A DNA stretch of 64,000 nt from Streptantibioticus_A sp037034305 (GCA_037034305.1 JBAGJY010000031.1:11903-75902); one strand, 5' to 3'. Positions 33,615-42,999 are shown, counted from the stretch's first letter. Translations and numbers: made by a program. The notes: generated from the letters alone by a model not told the origin.

Positions 33615-35141
33615 TTAGAGGATCGTTCCCTCGGCCGCCTGCTCGGCGAGCCGCACCAGGGTCCGCACGCCGGTGCCCGTACCACCCTTCGGGGTGTAGC
33701 CGAACGGCGCGCCCTCGTGGAACGCGGGGCCCGCGATGTCCAGGTGCGCCCAGGTGATGCCCTCGCCGACGAACTCCTTCAGGAACAGCCCGGCCACCAG
33801 GCCGCCGCCCATCCGGTCGCCCATGTTGGCGATGTCGGCGACCGGCGAGTCCATGCCCTTGCGCAGCTCGGCGGGGAGCGGCATGGGCCACGACGGCTCG
33901 CCGGCCTCCTCGGCGATGCCGTGGACGGCGGTGCGGAAGTCGTCGTCGTTGGCCATGATCCCGAAGTGCCGGTGTCCGAGCGCCAGCACCATCGCGCCCG
34001 TGAGCGTCGCCACGTCCACGATGGCGTCCGGGTTCTCCTCCGAGGCGCGGGTGATCGCGTCGGCGAGCACCAGGCGGCCCTCGGCGTCGGTGTTGAGCAC
34101 CTCGACGGTCTTGCCCGAGTACATCGTCAGCACGTCACCCGGCCGGGTCGCGGTGCCCGACGGCATGTTCTCCGCGAGCGCCAGCCAACCGGTGACGTTG
34201 GTCTCGACGCCGAGCTTCGCGGCGGCCACCACCGCGGCGAAGACGGCCGCCGCGCCGGACATGTCGCACTTCATGGTCTCGTTGTGACCCGCGGGCTTGA
34301 GCGAGATGCCGCCCGAGTCGTACGTGATGCCCTTGCCGACGAAGGCCAGGTGCTTCTTCGCCTTGGGGTTGGTGTACGCCACCTTCACCAGACGCGGCGG
34401 GTTGGCGGACCCCTGGCCGACGCCCATGATGCCGCCGTAGCCGCCCTTGGCCAGCGCCTTCTCGTCCAGCACCTCGACCTTGAGGCCGTGCTCCTTGGCG
34501 GCCTGCTGGACGGCGGTGGCGAACGACTTCGGGAACAGGTCGTTCGACGGCATGTTGATCAGGTCGCGCGCCCGGTTGACCTCCTCGGCCAGCGCGACGG
34601 CGCGGGCGGCGGCGGCCTTGAACGCCTTGTCCCGCGGCTTGGCGCCGAGCACGGCGACCTCGGCGAGCGGCTCCTTGACGCCGTTGCCGTTCTTCTTGTC
34701 GCCGTTGCCCCGGTACGCGTTGTACGCGTACGCGCCGAGCAGCGCGCCCTCGGCCACCGCCTCGGCGTCCGCGACCTCGGAGGCCGGGAGCGCGAACGCG
34801 GCCTTCTTCGCACCCGCCAGCGCACGGGCGGCGGCACCGGCGGCCCGGCGCAGCGCCTCGGCGGCGTAGCCGTCTCCCTTGGCGGGCACGTCGCCAAGGC
34901 CGACCGCCAGCACGACCGGGGCCTTGACACCAGTCGGCGCCGGCAGCTTCGTCACCTCGCCCTCGGCGCCCGTGGCGCCCAGGGTCTCCAGGGTGGCGGC
35001 GAGCTTGCCATCGAAGGCCTGGTCCACCGCCTCCGCGCCGGGAGCGGCCACGGGCCCCTTGGGCCCCTTGGCCACGCCGACCACGACGGCGTCCGCACGC
35101 AACGCTGCGGCGGAGGAGGTGCTGAGAGTCAGTGCAGTCAC
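33615..35141 (-). CDS. pepA: leucyl aminopeptidase (M17)
   Basis: 508 residues from GTG 35141. The C-terminal half holds the dizinc catalytic site: VGKGITYDSGGISLKP (Lys and Asp ligands), TMKCDMSGAAAV, and the family signature NTDAEGRLVLADA. The N-terminal macro-like domain is present. A cytoplasmic hexameric exopeptidase for N-terminal Leu and other residues; some relatives also bind DNA. AGAGGAAC lies about 12 bases before the GTG. It marks the edge between conserved genes and the accessory island at 35241-43633. Confidence 0.95.
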   Translation of the reverse strand: MTALTLSTSSAAALRADAVVVGVAKGPKGPVAAPGAEAVDQAFDGKLAATLETLGATGAEGEVTKLPAPTGVKAPVVLAVGLGDVPAKGDGYAAEALRRAAGAAARALAGAKKAAFALPASEVADAEAVAEGALLGAYAYNAYRGNGDKKNGNGVKEPLAEVAVLGAKPRDKAFKAAAARAVALAEEVNRARDLINMPSNDLFPKSFATAVQQAAKEHGLKVEVLDEKALAKGGYGGIMGVGQGSANPPRLVKVAYTNPKAKKHLAFVGKGITYDSGGISLKPAGHNETMKCDMSGAAAVFAAVVAAAKLGVETNVTGWLALAENMPSGTATRPGDVLTMYSGKTVEVLNTDAEGRLVLADAITRASEENPDAIVDVATLTGAMVLALGHRHFGIMANDDDFRTAVHGIAEEAGEPSWPMPLPAELRKGMDSPVADIANMGDRMGGGLVAGLFLKEFVGEGITWAHLDIAGPAFHEGAPFGYTPKGGTGTGVRTLVRLAEQAAEGTIL

Positions 35142-35240
35142 GGTGTTGAAGTTCCTCTTCCGTCGAGGTCCGTTGCCTCAACGGCGTCGTTGCCGGTGAG
35201 GTGCCGTACGGGGCTGCGCCCCGTACGGCTTCTCGTGAGC

Positions 35241-35492
35241 CTACGCCCGTGATACGGCACTGGTCCGCTTCGGCCCAGCGTGAACCGCTTGCGGCGGCCG
35301 GTCATACCGCCCGGCCTTGACTTCTCGCAGAAACACCTGCAGACGGTCGGGCGTCGTACTTACGGTCACCCCGGGGGCGGTGCTCTCCCGGATGCGTATG
35401 TGGTGGTCGTCTGCGGTCAGTTCTATGCAGTTGTTGCCGCCAGCGTCGGAGAAAGAGGACTTGAACCAACTGAGTTCGGACACAAACGGCAC
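35241..35492 (-). CDS. DUF397 protein
   Basis: 83 residues from GTG 35492, two bases after the stop of the preceding gene, so translationally coupled. Typical DUF397 features are WFKSSFSDAGGNNCIELT and IRIRESTAPGVTVSTTPDRL. These proteins are usually encoded directly after an XRE-family regulator with a DUF5753 domain (Scr1-type pair), where the two interact and regulate development or a toxin-antitoxin-like response. Here the partner is a chimera that lacks its DNA-binding domain. Confidence 0.9.
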   Translation of the reverse strand: MPFVSELSWFKSSFSDAGGNNCIELTADDHHIRIRESTAPGVTVSTTPDRLQVFLREVKAGRYDRPPQAVHAGPKRTSAVSRA

Positions 35493-35494
35493 CT

Positions 35495-36262
35495 CTACAG
35501 GTCTTTGGCGATCTCGCGAATGAAGTCCCTGGACTTCTCCGGAGTCAACGCCACCTTCTCCACGCCGTCCAGCTTGGCGCGGAAGTGCATGAGTTGTGTC
35601 GGTGAGTCGATGAACACCGCTCCGGTCGGCGCATCCAGGTGCACGGTGTCCAGCCGTGGGTGGGAGGCTTCGGCGTACAGCACGGAGTCTCCGATGAGCG
35701 GGAAGCCGCCCGCGCTGAACGGGATCACCAGCAGGGTGACGTTGTCACGCTCGCTCGCCTGCAACAGGTGGTCGAGTTGTGCGCGGGCGACCTTGGGGCC
35801 GCCGAACTGCATGCGCAAGGCGGACTCGTGGATCACACCGACGTACGGCTTGGGACTGTCGCCGGTGACGACGACCTGTCGGGCCAGGCGGTGCGCCACG
35901 CGCAGTTCGACTTCGAGGCGGGGCAGCGGAGGCAGGAAGAGATCGAAGATGGCACGTGCATGCTCCTCGATCTGGAACAGGCCAGGCAGGTAGGCCGTTT
36001 GGACGGTGCGCAGCCGCACCGCGTGGTGTTCGATCTCGGACACGTCGAGGAACCCCGGTGGGATCTTGCCGCGATACTCCTCCCACCAGCCGGTCTTCCG
36101 GCCTCCGGTCATCGCGGCCAGGGCCTCGACGAGTGACGGGATCAGTTGCGGCAACCCGTGGCGGGTCAGGACGGATCGCAAGGTATCCCTTGCGATCCCC
36201 GGCGCGCGGGGATCGCGCGGGATGTGGAGGCGGTACTCCCAGGTTTCCGGCACTTCCGGCAC
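35495..36262 (-). CDS. chimera: N-terminus of RsbW-like ATPase joined to DUF5753 part of an XRE regulator
   Basis: 255 residues from GTG 36262. Residues 1-37 (PETWEYRLHIPRDPRAPGIA, RDTLRSVLTRHGLPQL) are the start of a streptomycete anti-sigma-type HATPase. From about residue 40 the sequence becomes the C-terminal portion of an XRE/DUF5753 regulator (VEALAAMTGGRKTGWWEEYR, YLPGLFQIEEHARAIFD, VIPFSAGGFPLIGDS, FIREIAKDL). No helix-turn-helix is present, so it cannot bind DNA as its family does. The ATPase's nucleotide-binding boxes are absent as well. The frame is intact, so a stable protein could still be made and still bind the DUF397 partner. Confidence 0.75.
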   Translation of the reverse strand: MPEVPETWEYRLHIPRDPRAPGIARDTLRSVLTRHGLPQLIPSLVEALAAMTGGRKTGWWEEYRGKIPPGFLDVSEIEHHAVRLRTVQTAYLPGLFQIEEHARAIFDLFLPPLPRLEVELRVAHRLARQVVVTGDSPKPYVGVIHESALRMQFGGPKVARAQLDHLLQASERDNVTLLVIPFSAGGFPLIGDSVLYAEASHPRLDTVHLDAPTGAVFIDSPTQLMHFRAKLDGVEKVALTPEKSRDFIREIAKDL

Positions 36263-36265
36263 GGG

Positions 36266-36416
36266 AGAACTTCTCCGCCACGGAAGAAGACATGCTTGGC
36301 GGCCGAGGCCTACTGATCCTGGACCTCCTCTCCGACAACTGGGGCGGCTACGTCATCGACAAAGAACCCTTCGGGTGGGTGGAAAACTGATCTGGTTCGA
36401 GTTGTTGACCGCCTGA
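36266..36416 (+). pseudogene. C-terminal remnant of RsbW-like HATPase, opposite strand
   Basis: On the plus strand: FSATEEDMLGGRGLLILDLL, then SDNWGGYVIDKEPFG. A one-base shift in the G-rich run near 36372-36382 is followed by GGKLIWFELLTA and TGA 36414-36416. This is the G2-box and end of the same ATPase family whose beginning is now on the minus strand in the adjacent chimera. The natural explanation is an inversion with breakpoints inside an ATPase gene and a divergent XRE gene, followed by loss of the intervening parts. Confidence 0.7.
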
Positions 36417-36425
36417 GTCGGCCCG

Positions 36426-37649
36426 TCACTTCCAGGGAATCGTGAGCCAGGGGCTCTCCGGATCGGTGAACAAGACGTGGTGAACGTCGACCATGTCCCG
36501 ATACCAGGACCCGAACTCCTCCTCATCGAAGTGGAGGCAGCGGCCGAGAACGAAGCCGATGGCGAAATCCTCCCATGAGTTGTAACTCACCTGGCTGACC
36601 CGGCCAGCGCGGACAACAGCGCTTTCGGCCTCGGAGATGTCGCAGAACCGGGCTCCCAGCCCCCACCGGCCCATGTTGGACGCCCGGCCGTAGTCCCAGG
36701 CGAGAACCGACCGAACCTGTCGGCCCTCACTGAGCAGTCCGTCCGCACGGAACCGGGCCTCGTAGCGGGTTATGCGGCCGATCAGTTGCTGGAGCCGCGC
36801 GATCTCGGCATTGGCCTCGGCCGGGCTGCCGCCGGACTCGGCGACGCGGCTGCGCATGACATGGGCGGTCACCTCACGCCAGTAGGCGGGCTCGACCGGT
36901 CCTCCGTACTCCCGGGCGATGGAACGCCGGACCTCCAGTACGAACTCCCAAACGGGGCTGCACACTTGGCCCATCAGAAGTCTTTCCAGACTCTCCCGCC
37001 ACTGCTCGCGGGTGGTGATCCCCCACCACTCGCGGAGGCTGTTCCGTTCGGACCGGAAGCCGAATCCGTGCCTGGCCATGGCGTTCCACAAACCGCCATT
37101 GTTGACGCACAGCAGGGCGCCACAGGCGAGGCCATGCGCGACGGGGCCCTGGAGCGGGCCGCCCACCCGCAGTGTCCGAAGTCGTTTGCCTTCCTGCTTC
37201 GGTGCATTGGCGGCATGCTGCTGCCATACCGCTTGGTGGGCGAGAGTTGCCGGAAAATACGCCTCGCAGGGCGTCCCCGGGTTGACCGCCAGCCATCGGT
37301 CATGGCGCTTCGGCCACGCTTCGGCAAGCCATCCCAGACTCGTGGAAAAGAAGACGGGGTCCGGTACCGGCGCGGGGAGGACTCCCTCGGTAAGGAAAGC
37401 AAGGCAGTGGACGCCGAGCCCTGGTTCCCAGTACGGCGTGAACCAGATCTTGCCGCTGGCGTCCTCGGCGTCGGACCGAGACATCGTGTGATACAGGTTT
37501 GCCTTCGCGAGCACGTCGAAGTACGCGGCCCAATCACCCCGCAACTTCGCCTCGTACAGTTCCCGCTCAATATCCGTCGGCGCCTGCCAGGCCTCTGGCG
37601 GCGGCCCGAACTCCCCGTATATATGCCCCGCCCTTGGGTTCGGAGTCAC
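36426..37649 (-). CDS. DUF1266 domain protein
   Basis: 407 residues from GTG 37649. Residues 30-140 resemble an SseB-like N-terminal region (KIWFTPYWEPGLGVHCLAFL, GWLAEAWPKRHDRWLAVNPG). The C-terminal half is DUF1266: WWGITTREQWRESLERLL, then LAWDYGRASNMGRWGLGARF and SYNSWEDFAIGFVLGRCLHF, ending SPWLTIPWK. In other bacteria DUF1266 genes are often near polymorphic toxins or secretion loci, and here it neighbours the RHS immunity gene. Function unknown. GC is a little lower than in the flanking core genes. Confidence 0.78.
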   Translation of the reverse strand: MTPNPRAGHIYGEFGPPPEAWQAPTDIERELYEAKLRGDWAAYFDVLAKANLYHTMSRSDAEDASGKIWFTPYWEPGLGVHCLAFLTEGVLPAPVPDPVFFSTSLGWLAEAWPKRHDRWLAVNPGTPCEAYFPATLAHQAVWQQHAANAPKQEGKRLRTLRVGGPLQGPVAHGLACGALLCVNNGGLWNAMARHGFGFRSERNSLREWWGITTREQWRESLERLLMGQVCSPVWEFVLEVRRSIAREYGGPVEPAYWREVTAHVMRSRVAESGGSPAEANAEIARLQQLIGRITRYEARFRADGLLSEGRQVRSVLAWDYGRASNMGRWGLGARFCDISEAESAVVRAGRVSQVSYNSWEDFAIGFVLGRCLHFDEEEFGSWYRDMVDVHHVLFTDPESPWLTIPWK

Positions 37650-37673
37650 TGTTACACATCCCCGTAGTGTCCA

Positions 37674-37679
37674 ACTATA
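37674..37679 (-). promoter_or_regulatory. putative -10 of DUF1266 gene
   Basis: TATAGT on the minus strand, about 25 bases before the GTG start, in a low-GC patch. A small CCGTT-C-AACGG dyad (37693-37703) covers the -35 area. Tentative. Confidence 0.4.
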
Positions 37680-37774
37680 CGATTCGAGGCACCGTTCAAC
37701 GGCACTGGTACCGGCACCACACTGGTCAGGCGCCGCAGACGGAGCAGACTAGTGCATTCAAGGCTGGTGGGTGT

Positions 37775-38344
37775 TCACCCAAGGGAAGATGTTGAGCTTG
37801 CCGGAATTTTATAGGAAGCCGCCATGGACGTATCGAAAATAACCACAAGTGAATCTGGCATATAAGTAAAGCCGGCGCCCTTTGATTCACCAAGTGCGAT
37901 CACGACGCTTGATGAGTTGGAGAAATCGAGACGGAAGGACCAAGGCATCTCCGGACACCCTTGATTGGGTACATGCCACGCGGGTGTGGCGTTGATGATG
38001 GACCTTCCCGTGAATGGGGCCCATTCAGTGCGATCGCTGACGTCGATGGCGTCGCCCATTGATCCGGGGTCCGACTCACCGGGTCCTCTTAGCTCGATCG
38101 CCAAACCCTCGTTGATGCCATCCATGGCCCAGGAGATGGCGAGGACAGCCCCGCTAGACATGGTCAATTCAACGGCCATGTCCACTTCATGTGCATTATC
38201 CGCTCTATGGCCTTCCGGCCAGCCTCCGCCCTGTGGCGCTACGTATCGGACTGACGACAGAGTTTCCTCTGAGAGGGTGCGCACCAGGGCGGTGAGCTCG
38301 GCGCCATTTTGTGACTGCGCGACCCAGGGTTCGACTTTGATCAT
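37775..38344 (-). CDS. putative immunity protein for the RHS toxin
   Basis: 189 residues from ATG 38344, only two bases after the RHS stop codon. No known family is recognised. It starts MIKVEPWVAQSQNGAELTAL and has VDMAVELTMSSGAVLAISWA and WSFRLDFSNSSSVVIALGES; no signal or membrane segment. Its position, coupling and low GC are those expected of a cognate immunity gene lying directly after a toxin tip. The immunity role is inferred from position only. Confidence 0.62.
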   Translation of the reverse strand: MIKVEPWVAQSQNGAELTALVRTLSEETLSSVRYVAPQGGGWPEGHRADNAHEVDMAVELTMSSGAVLAISWAMDGINEGLAIELRGPGESDPGSMGDAIDVSDRTEWAPFTGRSIINATPAWHVPNQGCPEMPWSFRLDFSNSSSVVIALGESKGAGFTYMPDSLVVIFDTSMAASYKIPASSTSSLG

Positions 38345-38346
38345 AA

Positions 38347-41300
38347 TTAATATCGTCCAAAATACTGGAAATTTCCATCGGAGTCGAAGGTGGCTCCGAA
38401 TCCTCGTTCGCCCGGGGGGCCAGGCATAATGTAGCGCGTTCCTCCTGCGAAGTTTCCTGACGTAACTGGCACCTGGGTGGTATTCGGGTGGTTCAGGATG
38501 TCGTCAAGAAGCTTCTGGCCAGTCGAATCCAACTGCTTGCCGGGTACGACAGGGAGGTCCCCCCGATTCATGTGCTTCTGATACTCGCGGCCTGCTCGGG
38601 TGAGCTTGCCCTTGTCTGGGCGTTGCCCACTCTTTGACAGAGCGTCCTTACAACCGAAAAGCCCGAACGGGTCAGTTTCGACGGAGGCGTTCCCGACGTA
38701 AGCGTGATGATTCGGGGCTGGATCGAGACCGAGGGGATCTGGGCTAACGTACCGTGCCGTCCCCGGATCGTAGTAGCGGAAGTAGTTGTAGTTTAGCCCG
38801 GTCTCGACGTCGTGGTACTGGCCTGCGAACCGAAGGGGGCAGCCGATGTCGCTGGGGGCGGCTGCGGGCCCAAGTAGAGGAGTACCCCACAGCGACGTGC
38901 GGTCTTGCCAGGCCACTTTGCCGTCCGCTGTGACGAGCTCCGTTGGTGCGCCCGTGAGGTCCGTCAGGACGGCGTGGAAGCGGGCGGGGTCGCCCAGTCG
39001 GGCTATCAGGGATTTCGGGTCAACCGGAGCGTCACGGTTGGCTTGCGCGATTGGGCGGTGGGTGCCTGGGGCGTACTCCCAAGTAGTGGTTGAGCCGTCG
39101 GCTGCGGTTTGTTCGGCTACGCGGGTGTCGTCCCAGACGAAGAGGGTTGTCTCGGTAGCCGAGCCGTCCTCCGCCAGGCGCCGTTTCGCGATGCGGCGGC
39201 CCATGGGGTCGTAGGCGTACTGCCAACGTTCGCCGTCCGGCGTGGTGGCGTCCGTCAGGCGGTCCTCGGCGTTCCATGAGAACAGCCACGTGCGCGTCTG
39301 GCCGTTGAGGAGTTTGCGGGTTTTGCGGACCAAGCGGCCCTGGGCGTCGTGTTCGTATGTTGTGCGGCCTGCGCGGCGGATCAGTGTGCCGGTGAACTCG
39401 CGGGTGCCTTCGGCAGGGTGCGCGGGGGCTTCTGCGCTGGTGAGGTTACCTGCCTCGTCGTACGCGTAGGACTCGCGCCAGCCGTGGGCTGACACCGCCG
39501 TGACCCGGCCGGTTCTGTTGAGGGTGAAGTGCCTTGTGCCCGAGGTCAGTTCGCGAACTTCGGTCAGCAGGCCGTCGGGGCGGTAGGCGTAGGTGCGGTG
39601 TTGGAGGAGGGAATCGCGGTGAGTGAGGGATTGGGTGGTCAGGCGGTCGGCCGCGTCCCAGGTCTGGGTCAGGTGGACACCCTCGCCGATGCGGCGTTCG
39701 ATCTCGCGGCCCGCCGCGTCGTACGTGAAGGTCAACGACCCGGCGTCCGTGCGCAGTTCGGTCGGGCGGCCCGCCGCGTCGTACGTCCAGTGGGCGACCG
39801 TCCCACCCGGTGTGGTGCGCTCGATCCGGCGGCCCGCCGCGTCGTACCCGTACCGCATCGTGCGGCCGTTCGTGGTTTCCGTCAGGACGCGGCCCAACGT
39901 GTCGCGCTGCCAGACAACTTCCGCGTCGGGGTTGGCGGCCCGCGTCAGACGACCCGACGCGTCGTACGCGAACGCCGTCTGCGTGCCGTCGCCCGCACGG
40001 GTGGCCGTTGTCCGGCCCAGCGTGTCCCGGGTGAACGTCAACGTCTCGCCCGCACCGTTGGTGCGGGACACCAACTGCCCTGCCGCGTCATGGGCGTACG
40101 ACAGCCTGCGGCCGTTGAAGTCGGTCTCCGCGACCAGGCGGCCCGCCGCGTCGTACTCGTATGACCAGGTCAGGCCCTGCGGGTTGGTGACGCCGGTGAG
40201 CCGGAGGTCCGTGTCGTACGCGAAGTCGTAGACCGTGCCGTCAGGGTCGGTACGCGAAGTGGGCAGGTCGAAGTGGGTGGTGGTGTGCCGGGTGGTGTTG
40301 CCCGCTGGGTCGGTGTGGGCGAGGAGGTTGCCTTCGCCGTCCCACTCCCACTCCTCACGCGCGCCGTCCGGCTGTTCGCGCCATGCGGGCTTGCCCTCGG
40401 TGGTCCATCCCATGCGGGTGGTGTGGCCCAGCGGATCGGTGACTTCGACGACCCGACCGAATGCGTCGCGACGCAGTGCTGTGGTGTGGCCCAGTGGATC
40501 GGTGATGGAGACGGGCAGCCCCACGGCGTCGCATGTGATGCGCTCGGTGTTGCCGAGGGCGTCCGTGACAGAAGCCAGATGGCCGTGCGCGTCGTAGGTG
40601 TAGCGGGTCTCGGCGCCTGTCGGGTCGGTGGTGGTGAGGCGGTTGCCGACTTCGTCGTAGGTGTGGCGCCATACCGTTCCGTCGGGCTCGGTGACCTCGA
40701 CGGGCTGGCCCAGCGCGTTGTAGGTGGCGTGTGCCTCGCTGCCATCGGGGAGTTGGATGGTGGTGAGGTTGTCGTCGGCGTCGTAGGTGTAACGGGTGGT
40801 GCGGCCGAGGGGATCGGTCTCGGCCAACAGAAGGCGGCCGTCCGTGTCCCACTCGCGGTACGAGGTGTGCCCCAGCGGGTTCGTCTCGGCGATGAGCTTG
40901 TAGGCCGCGTTGTAGCGGTATGTAGTGGTATGGCCGAGCGAGTTGGTGTAGACGGTCGTACGGCTCTGCTCGTCGTAGGCCATCTGGCCGGACATGAAGC
41001 CGTCCGAGCCGTCGGTGCGCACGCACCGGCCGTGCTCGTCGTAGGTGTAGCTGTACGTCGTGCCGTTGCGGTCCTGCCAGGACGTCAGGCGGCCGTCGCG
41101 GTCATAGCCGAAACGCAGTGGGGTGTCACTGGAGTTGAACACCTCGACCAGGTCACCGGCCGCGTCGTAGCCATAGCGCATCAGCGCCGTGTCCGTGCCG
41201 TCGCCGTGCAGCAGGCGCAGCGCGGTGACGCGACCGGCCTCGGTGTCGGTCGCGATGCGGTAGCCACCGCTGTGGACGATCTCCCGTGGCGTGCCGTCCT

Positions 41301-42999
41301 CGGCGTAGCCGAAGTCGATGCGGTGGCCGCTGCGGTCCTCGACGGCCCGCAGCGGCAGCCGGACGTAAGACTCGGTGCCTGCTGGCGCCGCGCTGAGTGG
41401 GGCGAACTCCAGGGTCTGGCCGAGTTCCGGCACGGATATGCGCATCGCGCCGCCCGAGCCGCCGTCCCAGGTCAGCGGCCAGCGGGGGCCGGTGACCGGC
41501 AGGGTGGCAACGCCCGGTCGCGGTACGGGGTAGGGCACCAGCCTGCCGTCCGGGGCGGCATAGACCACGCCCTCCCCATCGATCTCCAGCCGCTGGTCGA
41601 GGGTGGAGGCCCAGGAAGTGCCGAACCAGCCGCCAGCGCGGTATGACGACAGATGCGTCCGGTTGATTAAGAGTGGTAGGACGCCGGGGAGTTCGACATC
41701 GGCCTGCCGCATCGACACCACACCGGTCGCGATGTCGACCGGGTCGTTGCACTCGGTGATGTCCTTCGAGCCGCGCGTCGTCTCGGCGGGGTTGTGTGCA
41801 CCGCTACGCGCGGACTCGGCTGCGCGTTGCTCGGCCTCGGTCAGGTCCCGGGTCATGTTCTCCGCGACATCGGGGACGACGGACTCCGGTGCGCTGGCGC
41901 CATCGGTGGCGACGGCGCTGGTCAGGTTGAACAGCAGGTTGCCGGACGCGTCTCCCGGGTCGGTACCCCAGCCGGAGCCGACCACCGACTTCACCAGGTC
42001 CGTCGGATGGTTGCCCGCGTGCAGCAGCCCGGCGGCGACCGAGTTGGTGTGGTCGAGCCACATGGCCGGATGGGTGAGGTTGTACGGGTCCGTCGGGTTC
42101 ACGCTGCGGACGAACTTCAGGAAGTCCGCACCCGCGCCCAGGAAACCCATGCCGACGTGCTCGTACGTCAACCCACCAGCGAGCATCACATCTTCGTAGT
42201 CACCGGCCATTCGATTGGCGAACGTCGGTGTTCTGGGGGCCAGTTCGGCAGCCGAGTTCACCTTGGCCGTCGCCGCGTCGCCTTCGGCGTCGCGCTGGCG
42301 CCTCGCCTCGTCGAGGATCTCCTGGGCCGCCTTCATCCCCGCTTCGCCGGGATCATGGAACGTGCCCGGTCTGGCCGGTGTGTGCGCGGCATCGACGTGG
42401 GACCCCAGGCTGGCGTTGTACGCGTCGACCTGCTTGTTGTACGCGGCCCGCGCGTCCTCGGACTTCTTCTTGGCCGCCGCGTACGTCTCCAGCGCCTGAC
42501 GGGCCTTCTCCTGGGCCCACTCCACTGTTTGCGCGAAGCCCAGCAGGGTCCTGCTCGCCGTCTCACACGCTTCAGCGGCCGTCAGCCACTGTTTCGGATG
42601 CGGGGTGAACGACTTGCGGAACTCGTCGGCCGCCTGGCCCTTCCAGTGCTGCGGATCCAGCCGCTGCAGGCCGTGACCGGTCTCCCGGAACGCACCGGCG
42701 AACGTCTCCAGCGCTTCCGCGGAATCACGGATGGCCTTGGGATCGCCGTGGATCAAGTCCCTTGGGTCCTTGGTCTGACCCAGCTCCATCTCCGGCACAT
42801 CAGCGCCCAGGCCGTCGGCGAACTGGTCGCCGAGGCGGTCCACATCCCGAGCCGCCGAATGCAGACCCACCGCGTTGAGCCCATCGCCCACGCCGTGGGC
42901 GGCTCCGTCGACCACACCGCCGACGAGCTTCTTTCCCTTGTCGAGGAGATGCTCCGCCTTGTCGCCCCAGTGATTGAGGTCGTCCATGAAACCGCTCAC
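38347..42999 (-). CDS. RHS/YD-repeat polymorphic toxin with WXG-like N-terminus
   Basis: 1550 residues from GTG 42999 (ATG 42987 is an alternative). Residues 75-200 are a helical WXG100-like export region (RLDPQHWKGQAADEF with WxG). DUF6531 follows around 420-480 (DPVDIATGVVSMRQADVELP), then dozens of YD repeats (for example YDAAGRLVAETDFNGRRLSY), and the core end RYYDPGTARYVSPDPLGLD. The last 100 residues (38350-38649) are the variable tip, with GREYQKHMN, GQKLLDDILNHP and GERGFGATFDSDGNFQYFGRY-like features. That tip pattern recalls GRALQKH...LDDILT tips thought to be RNases of the BECR fold; uncertain. Codon 444 is UUA (41668-41670). No PAAR or TcdB domain, so type VII-like export is inferred. 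Confidence 0.88.
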   Translation of the reverse strand: MSGFMDDLNHWGDKAEHLLDKGKKLVGGVVDGAAHGVGDGLNAVGLHSAARDVDRLGDQFADGLGADVPEMELGQTKDPRDLIHGDPKAIRDSAEALETFAGAFRETGHGLQRLDPQHWKGQAADEFRKSFTPHPKQWLTAAEACETASRTLLGFAQTVEWAQEKARQALETYAAAKKKSEDARAAYNKQVDAYNASLGSHVDAAHTPARPGTFHDPGEAGMKAAQEILDEARRQRDAEGDAATAKVNSAAELAPRTPTFANRMAGDYEDVMLAGGLTYEHVGMGFLGAGADFLKFVRSVNPTDPYNLTHPAMWLDHTNSVAAGLLHAGNHPTDLVKSVVGSGWGTDPGDASGNLLFNLTSAVATDGASAPESVVPDVAENMTRDLTEAEQRAAESARSGAHNPAETTRGSKDITECNDPVDIATGVVSMRQADVELPGVLPLLINRTHLSSYRAGGWFGTSWASTLDQRLEIDGEGVVYAAPDGRLVPYPVPRPGVATLPVTGPRWPLTWDGGSGGAMRISVPELGQTLEFAPLSAAPAGTESYVRLPLRAVEDRSGHRIDFGYAEDGTPREIVHSGGYRIATDTEAGRVTALRLLHGDGTDTALMRYGYDAAGDLVEVFNSSDTPLRFGYDRDGRLTSWQDRNGTTYSYTYDEHGRCVRTDGSDGFMSGQMAYDEQSRTTVYTNSLGHTTTYRYNAAYKLIAETNPLGHTSYREWDTDGRLLLAETDPLGRTTRYTYDADDNLTTIQLPDGSEAHATYNALGQPVEVTEPDGTVWRHTYDEVGNRLTTTDPTGAETRYTYDAHGHLASVTDALGNTERITCDAVGLPVSITDPLGHTTALRRDAFGRVVEVTDPLGHTTRMGWTTEGKPAWREQPDGAREEWEWDGEGNLLAHTDPAGNTTRHTTTHFDLPTSRTDPDGTVYDFAYDTDLRLTGVTNPQGLTWSYEYDAAGRLVAETDFNGRRLSYAHDAAGQLVSRTNGAGETLTFTRDTLGRTTATRAGDGTQTAFAYDASGRLTRAANPDAEVVWQRDTLGRVLTETTNGRTMRYGYDAAGRRIERTTPGGTVAHWTYDAAGRPTELRTDAGSLTFTYDAAGREIERRIGEGVHLTQTWDAADRLTTQSLTHRDSLLQHRTYAYRPDGLLTEVRELTSGTRHFTLNRTGRVTAVSAHGWRESYAYDEAGNLTSAEAPAHPAEGTREFTGTLIRRAGRTTYEHDAQGRLVRKTRKLLNGQTRTWLFSWNAEDRLTDATTPDGERWQYAYDPMGRRIAKRRLAEDGSATETTLFVWDDTRVAEQTAADGSTTTWEYAPGTHRPIAQANRDAPVDPKSLIARLGDPARFHAVLTDLTGAPTELVTADGKVAWQDRTSLWGTPLLGPAAAPSDIGCPLRFAGQYHDVETGLNYNYFRYYDPGTARYVSPDPLGLDPAPNHHAYVGNASVETDPFGLFGCKDALSKSGQRPDKGKLTRAGREYQKHMNRGDLPVVPGKQLDSTGQKLLDDILNHPNTTQVPVTSGNFAGGTRYIMPGPPGERGFGATFDSDGNFQYFGRY

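Noticed and set aside
33224..33685. Minus-strand 153-codon frame with an 18-residue repeat
   Set aside because: The protein repeat simply reflects the 54-bp DNA duplication (a multiple of three). No SD, and it overlaps the pepA terminator.
36293..36390. Short ORF starting MLGGRGLL as a stand-alone small protein
   Set aside because: It is the G2-box end of an HATPase interrupted by a frameshift; no start signal and no complete domain.
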